From assembly GCF_000320405.1 (NCBI RefSeq), contig NZ_KB291607.1:1-64000 (forward strand): a DNA stretch of 64,000 nt, written 5' to 3'. Origin of the DNA: Clostridium celatum DSM 1785 (lineage in GTDB: Bacteria > Bacillota > Clostridia > Clostridiales > Clostridiaceae). The translations under genes were made by a program, and so were the position numbers. Shown piece after piece: positions 1-11,600 of this stretch (its first letter is position 1; each line of letters begins with the position of its first letter). The notes under the pieces are model-generated. The model was given only the letters and a program-made list of their open reading frames with translations. It had not been told where the DNA came from and made no database searches.

Positions 1-74
1 AGCTATTTTTTCATATCAGCTTAACAGATTCCACCATAATTTTAGTTATTTAAATTTGTTAAATATATTAAAAA

Positions 75-1526
<1,452 letters not shown>

Positions 1527-1625
1527 CTATTCTCCTCTCTATTAAATCCGATAATATTCTATTCCTATTTAAGAATGGATAATTAAACTTTTATATTTAA
1601 TTATCCATTCATTAATTATTACTAT

Positions 1626-3485
<1,860 letters not shown>

Positions 3486-3516
3486 TTATTTATATTTAAA
3501 TTTTTATTCTTATTTA

Positions 3517-3586
3517 TAAAAAAAAGCGAAACCAAGATTTATAGGACAATATAGATATATACTTATCCTATAAATTTTGGTTTCGC
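3517..3586 (-). terminator. Rho-independent terminator controlled by RAT, before the PTS gene
   Basis: In leftward RNA a hairpin of about 21 bp (arms 3566-3586 and 3526-3546, starting GCGAAACC) is followed by a run of eight U. The first arm overlaps the RAT site, the standard antiterminator/terminator arrangement for BglG-family control. Confidence 0.9.
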
Positions 3587-3607
3587 CTGATTTAACAGTA
3601 ACAATCC
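3579..3607 (-). promoter_or_regulatory. Ribonucleic antiterminator (RAT) site between licT and the PTS gene
   Basis: The 29-nt leftward sequence begins GGATTGTTACTG and ends CAGGCGAAACC, matching the BglG/LicT/SacY RAT consensus with paired CTG and CAG flanking a short AT loop. Its 3-prime end is shared with the terminator stem, so binding of the antiterminator would block termination. Confidence 0.9.
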
Positions 3608-3622
3608 CCAGCTTATTTTAAA

Positions 3623-4462
3623 TTACCTTGCAGTAACTCTTTGAATATGCAATGTTAGGTATAATTTTTCAGAATCAGTTAATTCTACACCTAGGTATTT
3701 TTCAACCTTTAACATACATCCATAAGCTTGACTATATTTAATTTTAACTTGTTCTAGTAAAAATCCATCTTCAGATTCTACTACTTCCTTTTTACTTAAT
3801 CTTTTAAAGAAAAATCTTAAATGTGTAACAAATCTTTCATAATTTAATGAGTTCTCGTCTAATTGAGTATTGTATGTATACTTCACAATATTCAATATGT
3901 CTTGAACCATTACAGTCAATTTTCCAACTTCATTTTTATTATCTAATGACTTATTTATTTGTGCATTGACTAAGTGTAATGCAATACTTCCTGCTTCATC
4001 CTCTGGTAAAGTTTGTCCAGTTTCATCCTCTATTAATTCAATGGCTTTTAAGCCTATTTTATATTCTTTAGGATAAAACTTTTTTATTTCCCATATTAAA
4101 ACATTTGACCTATGAATACCTTCACTATCCAGCTTTAAAGCATAACTTATATGATCAGTTAATGTAACATATATATAATCATTTAGCTCTACGTCTAACA
4201 TATTTTTAGCATATTCAATAATATCATAAGACAAGGATACATGTTCTACAGGAATATCTTCTAATAATATCTTAAACTTTTCCGTTGTCTCTTTTTGTTT
4301 TAAAATAAAGGTTTTTTCAACCTTGTTATCATTTATAGCATCTCCAACTTTCTTTTTAAATGCTATTCCACAACCTAAAGCTACAACTTCATTTTTTGAT
4401 GAATCCACAGCTAATATAACATTATTATTAAATATCTGCTTAATAATCATATTTTGAAACAC
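3623..4462 (-). CDS. licT: BglG/LicT-family transcription antiterminator
   Basis: RNA-binding antiterminator of the beta-glucoside operon. The 279 residues comprise an N-terminal CAT RNA-binding domain (about 1-56, with NNNVILAVD and GCGIAFKKKVGD) and two PTS regulation domains. Conserved histidines, the PTS phosphorylation targets, are visible in VEHVSLSYDI, TDHISYAL, THLRFFF and TLHIQRV. When the substrate is absent the permease should phosphorylate and inactivate it; HPr phosphorylation should activate it. One RAT lies upstream of this gene and another downstream, so it probably controls its own transcription as well as that of the PTS and hydrolase genes. Confidence 0.95.
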   Translation of the reverse strand: MFQNMIIKQIFNNNVILAVDSSKNEVVALGCGIAFKKKVGDAINDNKVEKTFILKQKETTEKFKILLEDIPVEHVSLSYDIIEYAKNMLDVELNDYIYVTLTDHISYALKLDSEGIHRSNVLIWEIKKFYPKEYKIGLKAIELIEDETGQTLPEDEAGSIALHLVNAQINKSLDNKNEVGKLTVMVQDILNIVKYTYNTQLDENSLNYERFVTHLRFFFKRLSKKEVVESEDGFLLEQVKIKYSQAYGCMLKVEKYLGVELTDSEKLYLTLHIQRVTAR

Positions 4463-4477
4463 CCCAATAAATTATGA

Positions 4478-4543
4478 TAAAAAAAATAAACCTTACACCA
4501 ATTAAAAGGATAGTAAAATACCCACTTTAATCAATTAAGGTTT
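4478..4543 (-). terminator. Leader terminator before licT
   Basis: Leftward RNA can pair AAACCTTAATT (4533-4543) with a bulged partner ending AAGGTTT (complement of 4488-4494), followed by a U-rich run. The stem overlaps the leader RAT. It is less perfect than the terminator in front of the PTS gene. Confidence 0.7.
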
Positions 4544-4567
4544 CTCCTGATTTAACAGTAACGCATT
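4539..4567 (-). promoter_or_regulatory. RAT site in the licT leader
   Basis: This second RAT-like element shares the core TTACTGTTAAATCAGG with the one downstream and ends GAGAAACC. It sits about 80-105 nt upstream of the licT start and overlaps the leader terminator, implying autoregulation. Confidence 0.8.
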
Positions 4568-4600
4568 GTATTTACTTTGTAAACTTTTGTCTATGTTATT

Positions 4601-4629
4601 ATATTACCTTTATTTATAATTTTTGTCAA
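4601..4629 (-). promoter_or_regulatory. Sigma-A type promoter of the beta-glucoside operon
   Basis: Reading leftward, a consensus -35 TTGACA (4624-4629) and a -10 TAATAT (4601-4606) are separated by 17 bp. The RAT leader begins about 35 bp downstream. This is the best-matching promoter I saw in the window. Confidence 0.8.
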
Positions 4630-4740
4630 CAGTTTTTTTGATTAAATTTACTTACAAGGAAAAATCATTAAATTTGAAATTTAATTTCCTTTTCCTATTC
4701 CTGTACTAGGTTTATCTACTATTTAACGCTATTTTCTTAT

Positions 4741-4917
4741 TTAATTCAAGTCATTATCAATAACCACTCCAAGTTTAGTTGAAATTATAGTATTAAGTTT
4801 ATTAATTGAAAAAGTTAACGCAAGTATTTGCTTTTCCAAACGCATCAATAAATAAGCACTTATAGCGACAGGAAAACCAACATTCGCAATTAAATTAGTC
4901 AAATCACCAAACTCCAT
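4741..4917 (-). CDS. YvrJ family small membrane protein
   Basis: A 58-residue protein from the inner ATG (MEFGDL); the upstream ATG adds only MCV. A single hydrophobic segment contains VGFPVAISAYLLMRLE, followed by a short amphipathic tail with LTFSINKLNTII. This matches the YvrJ family, short membrane proteins of unknown role found next to DUF1659 and DUF2922 in Firmicutes. Both partners occur about 0.5 and 0.8 kb upstream on the same strand, which supports the call. I considered a BhlA/UviB holin-like protein because of size and topology, but the FPxxxSxYLLxRxE pattern and the neighbours favour YvrJ. Function is unknown. Confidence 0.75.
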   Translation of the reverse strand: MEFGDLTNLIANVGFPVAISAYLLMRLEKQILALTFSINKLNTIISTKLGVVIDNDLN

Positions 4918-5440
4918 AACACACACCCCATTTTCATATTAAATTTAGTATAAAGACTATATCTCTCCCCCTGCCCAACAAAATCAGTGGTAGAAATTAA
5001 CATTCTAGTTTTCTTCACAGAAGTTATCGTTAAGGCATTTAAAATGATAAATTATTAATTTGTAGGGAGCATTTATAATGAACCGTAGAATTTAATCATT
5101 GATGGAATAATTAAATTTAGCACAAACATTAACTTTTTCTTCCTATACCACTAAAGTTTAATGTATTTAAAAAGCTAAGCGAAGTTCTAAATCTTGATTT
5201 AGCTAACTAAGCTTACTCCTTGGATGATAAGAGAAGGAGTTACCTATTAAATCGTAAGGAATATTTGCAATAAGCCGTAGAATTTAATTAATTTTGGAGT
5301 GATAATTGCGTAAAAAAGTTTTAATGTCCGAAGCGGAGCAAGTTTTAAAACTTTAGCAATTATCACGGAAAATTTAATATAAATTCAAGGTGAAATTGCA
5401 ATAATTCCTGGAGATTTAATAATTAACTTTTTTATATCAC
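4918..5440. other. Gene-free region with repeated and inverted-repeat sequence
   Basis: No credible gene is seen on either strand. A 14-bp direct repeat CCGTAGAATTTAAT occurs at 5083-5096 and 5275-5288, each preceded by a similar GxxxATTTxxAATxA stretch. Short inverted repeats lie between (AGCTAA 5173-5178 with TTAGCT 5199-5204; ACTCCTT 5215-5221 with AAGGAGT 5234-5240). A long hairpin is at 5299-5366. The density of structure suggests an RNA or decayed repeat element between YvrJ and DUF2922. Confidence 0.6.
5299..5366. repeat. Long inverted repeat (hairpin) upstream of YvrJ
   Basis: An outer perfect 11-bp stem GTGATAATTGC (5299-5309) pairs with GCAATTATCAC (5356-5366). It continues through a small bulge into AAGTTTTAA pairing with TTAAAACTT. 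The apical part CCGAAGCGGAGC is locally GC-rich. Neither strand has a following U run, so it is not an obvious intrinsic terminator. Confidence 0.75.
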
Positions 5441-5656
5441 CTAAACTTCAAATTTTGTTGTTTCTTTTTGGGTTAATGCAGCACTTTCTTTTGCTACATA
5501 GTCACCTTTTTTATTGATAAAAACGTTGTTCTCTATTATTGCATTCATAAGAGCTTGGACCTCTTCATTTGAAACATCCTCTCTTACATCTGATATTGAA
5601 AAAGTAGATTTTTCTCCACTTTCAGTTAAAAATGTCATAGCTAAAGTATAAGTCAT
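5441..5656 (-). CDS. DUF2922 family protein
   Basis: A 71-residue protein starting MTYTLAMTFLTESGEKSTFS, the usual DUF2922 opening, followed by ISDVREDVSNEEVQALMNAI and a C-terminal segment with a conserved FINKKGDYV-like strand. The inner ATG is chosen because AAAGGATG lies at ribosome-binding distance; the upstream ATG would add MKGCVF. It is a partner of the DUF1659 gene 80-100 bp upstream and the YvrJ gene downstream. Biochemical function is not established for the family. Confidence 0.85.
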   Translation of the reverse strand: MTYTLAMTFLTESGEKSTFSISDVREDVSNEEVQALMNAIIENNVFINKKGDYVAKESAALTQKETTKFEV

Positions 5657-5756
5657 AAAAACACATCCTTTCATAAATTAAATTTAAATTTCAATAACAA
5701 GTTATACCCATAATTTTAATTACTTCAGTTTAATACTAAAGAAAAGTTAATAATCT

Positions 5757-5981
5757 TTAGTTTTGTTGAAGCTTAGATACTTCTGTTAAATAGAAATATC
5801 TAGTATCCTTATCCAAAACATCTTCAATAACTGTAACAACTGCACCTATTTTTTCTGGATCAGCATTTTCCTTAACCTTTCCAATAGTTTTTTTGCTGTA
5901 AATTGGATTTCCATCATTATCTGTATCTGTCTCCACCTCAATAGAAAGAGCCTTAGTTTCAAAAGTTTTAGTAACTGCCAT
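5757..5981 (-). CDS. DUF1659 family protein
   Basis: A 74-residue protein, MAVTKTFETKALSIEVETD onward, with the family pattern of a short beta-rich N-terminus, the YSKKTIGKVKENADPE segment and a helix ending in YLTEVSKLQQN. A strong AGGGAGGAATG ribosome-binding site precedes the ATG. It is first of the DUF1659, DUF2922, YvrJ series read leftward. The divergent gene at 6115 begins about 130 bp away, so both promoters share that interval. Function is unknown. Confidence 0.85.
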   Translation of the reverse strand: MAVTKTFETKALSIEVETDTDNDGNPIYSKKTIGKVKENADPEKIGAVVTVIEDVLDKDTRYFYLTEVSKLQQN

Positions 5982-6078
5982 TTTTCATTCCTCCCTTTAC
6001 ATTTTATTAATTAAGTTATTTCATATAATATATATACAATTTTAAGAAAATTTTATAGATATAAACAATTTTATTTGT

Positions 6079-6107
6079 TATAATGTTTAAGAATTTTTTA
6101 GGAGGTG
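6079..6107 (+). promoter_or_regulatory. -10 element and ribosome-binding site of the GT39 gene
   Basis: A consensus TATAAT at 6079-6084 lies 30 bp before the start codon, and AGGAGGTG at 6100-6107 is an ideal Shine-Dalgarno. No clear -35 is visible at the expected position. Confidence 0.55.
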
Positions 6108-6114
6108 AATTTAA

Positions 6115-7548
6115 ATGACAAAGTTTTTAAACAAACTATCATCAAATGTAGTAATATATCTATCATTGATTTTTACTATAGGTATGGTGATTTTAAATGG
6201 AATTGGATTAATTAGTTTTACTAACTTATTTTCATTTAACAGTGTATATGAAATCATAGGTATTATATTATTTCTAGCTTTAATGTTTTTATTAACAATG
6301 TACTTACCTAAGATAAAAGATAATAAAAATTTCTTAATTATCTTATTCATAGTAGCATTTATACTTAGACTTATATGGATAATATGGATTCCTACTGAAC
6401 CAACATCTGATTTTAAGGTTATGTATGATGGTGCAACAGAAATTGTAAATGGTAATTATAATGCTATATTAGATAGCTTTTACTTTAATGTTTGGGCATA
6501 TCAATTAGGCTTTACTGGATATTTAGCTTTATTAATTAAAATATTTAACGGTTCTTTATTTATGATAAAGCTAGTTAATGTATTAATTACATCATGTATT
6601 CCAATAGTAATATATTTTAGTGCAAAAAAATTATGTGGTGAAAAGCCTGCTAGAATAGTCTCTATCTTATATGCTTTATACATTGGAAGTATAGCTAATA
6701 CCTCTGTTTTAACTAATCAACATTTAGCTACACTTTTATTCTTTATTGCTATTTACTTAATAATAAGTGATGTTAATAGAATATATAAATGGTTATTAAT
6801 AGGACTACTTATTGGTTTTGGAGATATAATAAGACCTGAAGGGTCAATAATATTAATTGCACTTTTATTATTTGGAGTATTTAAGAATATTACTAATTTA
6901 AAAGAAGTAGCTAAAAGTATTTTAGAATTTGTTGGAATATTAGTTATTGTAGTAATGATTTCTAAAATAGTATCCTTTGGATTTGTAAATAGTGGTATAA
7001 GTAATTATCCATTAGAAAATAGAGATCCTCTATGGAAATTTACTTGTGGATTAAATCCAGAAACTAAAGGTACATATAGTGATGCTGATTTAGTTTATTT
7101 ACATAATGCAGAAGTTTCAGGTAAATCTAGAAATGAAGCTCATATGGAATTAATTAAAGAAAGATTATCAAATCCACCACAATTAATAACTACTATGGAA
7201 TATAAATATGTTACTATGTGGGCTGTAAATGATACTTCATTACAATTTGCATTTACAGACAATGTAGATAAGCCAGAAGTTTATGATTTTACACTTAAAT
7301 TAGAAAAAATTCAGTACATATTAATTATAGTATTATTTATGATTGGAATAATTAATATAATTAAAAGAAAAGAAGGTTTCACTAATAATCATATCTATTT
7401 AATAATTTTATTAGGTTATTTATTAGCACATTTACTTATAGAAATACAACCAAGATATCGCTACTTTGGATTACCAATATTCTTTATTATAGCGGCATAT
7501 TGCTTTTCTAAACCTTCAAGAGAATTAAGATTCTCAAGATATAACTAA
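6115..7548 (+). CDS. GT39/ArnT-like membrane glycosyltransferase (GT-C fold)
   Basis: A polytopic membrane protein of 477 residues with about eleven hydrophobic segments. After the first two helices an extracytoplasmic loop carries TEPTSDFKVMYDGA, in the place of the catalytic acidic residue of dolichyl/undecaprenyl-phosphate-sugar dependent GT39 enzymes. A long soluble loop at about residues 300-375 precedes the last helices, and the C-terminus is basic. The likely role is transfer of a sugar from undecaprenyl phosphate to a cell-wall polymer or protein outside the membrane. The GtrB/GtrA pair in convergent orientation just downstream would make and flip such a donor. The acceptor cannot be told from sequence. 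Confidence 0.8.
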   Translation: MTKFLNKLSSNVVIYLSLIFTIGMVILNGIGLISFTNLFSFNSVYEIIGIILFLALMFLLTMYLPKIKDNKNFLIILFIVAFILRLIWIIWIPTEPTSDFKVMYDGATEIVNGNYNAILDSFYFNVWAYQLGFTGYLALLIKIFNGSLFMIKLVNVLITSCIPIVIYFSAKKLCGEKPARIVSILYALYIGSIANTSVLTNQHLATLLFFIAIYLIISDVNRIYKWLLIGLLIGFGDIIRPEGSIILIALLLFGVFKNITNLKEVAKSILEFVGILVIVVMISKIVSFGFVNSGISNYPLENRDPLWKFTCGLNPETKGTYSDADLVYLHNAEVSGKSRNEAHMELIKERLSNPPQLITTMEYKYVTMWAVNDTSLQFAFTDNVDKPEVYDFTLKLEKIQYILIIVLFMIGIINIIKRKEGFTNNHIYLIILLGYLLAHLLIEIQPRYRYFGLPIFFIIAAYCFSKPSRELRFSRYN

Positions 7549-7561
7549 ATATAGTAAATTT

Positions 7562-7608
7562 AAGAGCCAAGTAAAAGTAACATATAATATTGCTTTTACT
7601 TGGCTCTT
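7562..7608. terminator. Bidirectional intrinsic terminator
   Basis: A perfect 16-bp stem (AAGAGCCAAGTAAAAG at 7562-7577 with its complement at 7593-7608) lies between the convergent GT39 and GtrA genes. A T-rich run follows on the plus strand. Confidence 0.85.
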
Positions 7609-7668
7609 ATTTTATTATCTTAAACTTTAAATTACTATGTATACTTTAATATATTTTTACAATATGAA

Positions 7669-8058
7669 TTACTTTTTAAAAACCCATATTTTATTAAATA
7701 TATAATTAATAATCATTACAATTCCTGTTGCTAATATTAGTGATATAAACTTATTTATATTAAATAAATCAACTAATAAAAATAAAATACTTGTATTTAA
7801 TATTAATCCAACTATGTTTAATATTATAAACTTAACAGATGCTTTAGCCTTCGAACCTTCAGTATATTTAAATACCCATATAGAATTCCAAAAATAACTA
7901 TGAGCTGTAGCTACTGTATAGGCAATGACATTTGCTATTATATAATAAACTCCCATACCACTTAGAACAAAGAAAATTATCCAATTCAATAAAGTATTTA
8001 AAACTCCTACAATTGCAAATTTTATAAAATTAAAAAAATCTTTTGATACTATGTTCAT
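7669..8058 (-). CDS. gtrA: GtrA family membrane protein
   Basis: A 129-residue protein with four hydrophobic segments and the GtrA pattern FIKFAIVGVLNTLLNW near the N-terminus, NxIxYxxAxxxSYFWNSIWVF in the middle and NYIFNKIWVFKK at the end. Family members are thought to flip or present undecaprenyl-phosphate-linked sugars made by a GtrB-type transferase. The gtrB-like gene is immediately upstream on the same strand (12 bp gap), supporting a coupled pair that serves the GT39 enzyme opposite. Confidence 0.9.
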   Translation of the reverse strand: MNIVSKDFFNFIKFAIVGVLNTLLNWIIFFVLSGMGVYYIIANVIAYTVATAHSYFWNSIWVFKYTEGSKAKASVKFIILNIVGLILNTSILFLLVDLFNINKFISLILATGIVMIINYIFNKIWVFKK

Positions 8059-8070
8059 TTTTATTACCTC

Positions 8071-9066
8071 TTAGCTGTTAGTGGAATCTCTACCAATAGC
8101 TACTTCCTTATATATGTCTTGGTTTTCTTCTATGTTTCCTGAATACTCATCTACAAAATATAGTGGTCTTCCTTTAACTTCAATGAATATTCTTCCAATA
8201 TATTCTCCTATAAGCCCTAAACAAATTAATTGAATTCCTCCAAGCATTAATAATATGCATATTAGACTTGCATATCCTGGTACATCAACTCCATAAACAA
8301 CAGTTTTTACTATAGTAAATATCATATAAATAAATGATCCTATAGCTGATAAAACACCTATTATTGTTGCTATTCTAAGAGGTGCTGTGGTAAATGAAGT
8401 TATTCCTTCTATAGCTAAATCCATAAGCTTAAAATAATTCCACTTTGTACTACCTGCTACTCTTGGATCTCTATCATATTCTATTTCTTTTTTCTTAAAA
8501 CCTATTAAACTAAACATACCTTTTGTATATCTTTGCTTTTCAGGAAATGCTTTTAGCGCTTCAATGGCTCTTCTACTTAAAAGCCTAAAATCTCCAGTAT
8601 CCTTTTGAATAGGTACATTAGAAACTGATTCCAAAACTCTATAAAAGGCTTTTGATGTAAATTTCTTTAACCAAGTTTCACCTTTTCTGTTTCTTCTCTT
8701 TGCATAAACATCATCATAGCCTTGCTCATAAAATTTAAGCATATCTACTATAAGTTCAGGTGGATCTTGCAAATCCGCATCTATAATTACAACTACATCG
8801 CCTGTAACATAATCAAATGCAGCTCCCATAGCTACTTCTTTTCCAAAATTTCTAGATAAATTTAAATACTGTACTCTTGAATCTTTCTTTCTGTATTCTT
8901 TAACTATTTTTAATGAATTATCTTTACTTCCATCATTAACAAATAAAAATTCTAATTGATATTTATCTATCCTTTTTGCAAGCTCTACTAACCTTTTGTA
9001 AAGATATGGAAGTGACTCTTCTTCATTATACATAGGTATTATTATTGATAATTTTTTATTATCCAC
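8071..9066 (-). CDS. gtrB: GtrB/DPM1-like polyprenyl-phosphate glycosyltransferase (GT2)
   Basis: A 331-residue enzyme with an N-terminal GT-A domain starting LSIIIPMYNEEESL. The DADLQDPPE motif (about residue 96) carries the metal-binding DxD-like acids, and the KWNYFKLMDLAIEGI element typical of this subfamily follows. Two C-terminal membrane helices lie at about 235-260 and 268-290. It should transfer a sugar from a nucleotide donor to undecaprenyl phosphate on the cytoplasmic face. It is first of a two-gene unit with gtrA. The sugar cannot be predicted. Confidence 0.9.
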   Translation of the reverse strand: MDNKKLSIIIPMYNEEESLPYLYKRLVELAKRIDKYQLEFLFVNDGSKDNSLKIVKEYRKKDSRVQYLNLSRNFGKEVAMGAAFDYVTGDVVVIIDADLQDPPELIVDMLKFYEQGYDDVYAKRRNRKGETWLKKFTSKAFYRVLESVSNVPIQKDTGDFRLLSRRAIEALKAFPEKQRYTKGMFSLIGFKKKEIEYDRDPRVAGSTKWNYFKLMDLAIEGITSFTTAPLRIATIIGVLSAIGSFIYMIFTIVKTVVYGVDVPGYASLICILLMLGGIQLICLGLIGEYIGRIFIEVKGRPLYFVDEYSGNIEENQDIYKEVAIGRDSTNS

Positions 9067-9236
9067 TATTTTCCCTCACTCTATTTGTTGTCTATCAATA
9101 TATAGTTTATCTATTTCATTTCCCAATAAATGAAAGAACAAATTTTAATTTGTTTAAACTAATGATTTTTTATACCTATATATTCTATATTAAAATGCAA
9201 ATTATAACCATACTTTATTATTGTATTTTTATGTAC

Positions 9237-11318
9237 TTACAATTCATATATATCTGATAGCTCACTAAATACTCTATCAATATCAACATCATATTTATCT
9301 ATTGCTTCAACTTCATTTATAGTAATATTAGGAATATATATCTTAAATTCACTACCTACATCTTCCATGCTTTCTAGTTCAATATATCCATTATTAACAT
9401 CTACTAATGACTTAACTAAAGATAACCCTATGCCACTACCTTCATTTTTTCTCTTAAAAGTTCTATCCACTTGGATAAATTTATTAAATATATTTTCTTT
9501 CATATTATTTGGAATGCCAATTCCATTGTCAGAGATAATTACTAGTATATAACCGTCCTTCTGCTTCATCCTTACATGTATAAATCCATTTTCTTTACTA
9601 AACTTTATTGCATTTGATAATAAATTCAATATTATTCTCTCTATCATATATGGATCACATTTTGCAATCATCTCTTCTTCATCTGTATCAAATGTTATAT
9701 AAATATTTTTAACTTCAACAGAAGATAAAACAGACATTGTTACCTCTTCAACTAAACTTACTAAATTATAATTACCAAACTTAGGTTTAATAGCTCCACA
9801 ATCAATTTTGTTTATATCAATCATATTTTGTATTATTTTAAGCATACGCAAGCAATTAATCCTTACACTTTTTTCATGCTTTAAATAATATTCCTTAAAA
9901 ACTTCATCACTTTTTCCCTTAAAAAGACTCATAAGTTGAATAGATGAATAAATTATATTTATAGGTGTCTTTAATTCATGAGATAAATTTGCAAAAAACT
10001 CTTCTCTTTCTCTTTCTTCCCTCTTTAACTCTTCATAGCTTTTTTGAACATTATTATACTTTGCCATTAAATTTACATGTTCTACATTCATAACAAGCTT
10101 GTTTACTTCTTCTATTGTTTCATATGCATTCTTATAATCTTCTAATGACTTATAATCATTTGCCAATGCTTCATATGCATTAATAGCATACTTTATCCTA
10201 TATTTCTTTGATATATTTACTGCATTCTTATGATGTTCTATAGCATTAAAAAATTCACCTATTTGGTAATATATATCTCCATATAACTTTTCTATATAAT
10301 AATCTACATATGCAAAAATAAAATTATCTATATCTCCTTGGAAAAAGTTATTAATTTCATCTAATATATCTAAGTTATCTTTTATATTTTCTTTTTTTGT
10401 TTTTATGTTATATTGAACTATTAATAAATTTAATTGCACTTTATATTGACCTTGTTTTATATAATCAATTTTTTTTATTTCCTTCTCACATTCATATAAT
10501 AATTCTTGTATAGAATTCATATCAGCATTCTTTTCTAAAAGACTATTTATAAGGTCAAATCTTACACATAGCCTAGTAGAAGTAAAATCTAAAAACCTAT
10601 TATCATCTAATATGCTATAAAGTGTATTAATAGCCTTATCCCTCATTCTTATTTCATCATATCCAATTCCTATGTAATATAATATCAACATCTCCATATA
10701 GATATCATTATAATATTTTGCTATATCCAATGCTTTTAAATACAAATCTATTGCCTTTTCAAATTCTCCATAAATTATAGAATAAACAGCTCCAATAGAA
10801 ACATATAATTGTGCAGACCGTACTGATTGAAATTTAGTTATATAATCCAATGCTTTACCTAAATACATCTTTATTAAATTTTCCGGTTCTCCCCTTTTAG
10901 CCATATAAGCTGCGGTTTTAGTATCTAACATAGTCAAATCTTCATAAGCTTCTAACTCTTTATATATTTTTTCAGCTATTAAATAGTGCTTTTCAAAGCT
11001 ATTAAATTCTTCTAATACAATATTATTTAGTGCTATTAATGCATGTGCTCTTGCTATAAAATACTTATCGTTTAAGTTATTAGCATATTCTAAAGATTTA
11101 AGTCCAGCTTCTATACTTTCATTATATGATCTTGTTCTATATCTAGTTAAAGCCAATAAATAATGTACTTTAAATAATATTTTATTCCCCAAATCATAAC
11201 CAATACTATTTAAATTCTCCTCTATTTCATTCCTAATTCTTTTCGCCTTATTTATATCTAAATTTATTTCTGTTATATATTCAAATATCTCTATGTAATT
11301 ATCAATTATTTTTTCCAC
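9237..11318 (-). CDS. Soluble TPR-domain sensor histidine kinase (orphan)
   Basis: A 693-residue protein without a signal peptide or membrane segment. About 1-415 is all-helical with TPR-like repeats (for example the stretch around AIEAGLKSLEYANN and KAIDLYLKALDIAKYY). A short coiled coil with EELKREEREREEFF follows. HisKA has the phospho-acceptor in ANLSHELKTP (about residue 450). HATPase_c shows NLLSNAIKFS, DNGIGIP and GSGIGLSLVK. It would sense a cytoplasmic ligand, peptide or protein through the TPR array and autophosphorylate. No response-regulator gene is adjacent, so its partner is elsewhere. A plain promoter was not evident upstream. Confidence 0.9.
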   Translation of the reverse strand: MEKIIDNYIEIFEYITEINLDINKAKRIRNEIEENLNSIGYDLGNKILFKVHYLLALTRYRTRSYNESIEAGLKSLEYANNLNDKYFIARAHALIALNNIVLEEFNSFEKHYLIAEKIYKELEAYEDLTMLDTKTAAYMAKRGEPENLIKMYLGKALDYITKFQSVRSAQLYVSIGAVYSIIYGEFEKAIDLYLKALDIAKYYNDIYMEMLILYYIGIGYDEIRMRDKAINTLYSILDDNRFLDFTSTRLCVRFDLINSLLEKNADMNSIQELLYECEKEIKKIDYIKQGQYKVQLNLLIVQYNIKTKKENIKDNLDILDEINNFFQGDIDNFIFAYVDYYIEKLYGDIYYQIGEFFNAIEHHKNAVNISKKYRIKYAINAYEALANDYKSLEDYKNAYETIEEVNKLVMNVEHVNLMAKYNNVQKSYEELKREEREREEFFANLSHELKTPINIIYSSIQLMSLFKGKSDEVFKEYYLKHEKSVRINCLRMLKIIQNMIDINKIDCGAIKPKFGNYNLVSLVEEVTMSVLSSVEVKNIYITFDTDEEEMIAKCDPYMIERIILNLLSNAIKFSKENGFIHVRMKQKDGYILVIISDNGIGIPNNMKENIFNKFIQVDRTFKRKNEGSGIGLSLVKSLVDVNNGYIELESMEDVGSEFKIYIPNITINEVEAIDKYDVDIDRVFSELSDIYEL

Positions 11319-11538
11319 TTTACTGCCCCCATTTAAAAAATCTCAGTATTATTATACTATTTTTACACTTTTTTGTAATTGTTTTTCTCCATTTTTTCAC
11401 ATAAAATGCTTTTATATCAAAATTTAAAAATACATTTTCCCCCTGAAAGATATGCAAATTTAATTATAAAACTTTAAAATTAATACTATTTACAAATTCC
11501 TTTTAATAAAAAATTAATTAAATTTAATTCTCGTTATA

Positions 11539-11575
11539 AAAAAAAGTGACAAGCTAATGCTTATCACTTTTTTAC
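11539..11575 (-). terminator. Intrinsic terminator of the surface glycosidase gene
   Basis: Leftward RNA forms a hairpin with GTGATAAGC pairing with GCTTGTCAC (one G-U pair), flanked by A and U runs. It lies about 25 bp after the stop codon at 11601. Confidence 0.85.
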
Positions 11576-11600
11576 ACTTCTCAATTCTAAAAATATTTAA

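Noticed and set aside
4741-4926. Holin-like (BhlA/UviB) identity for the small membrane protein
   Set aside because: The FPxxxSxYLLxR pattern and the DUF1659/DUF2922 neighbours fit YvrJ better.
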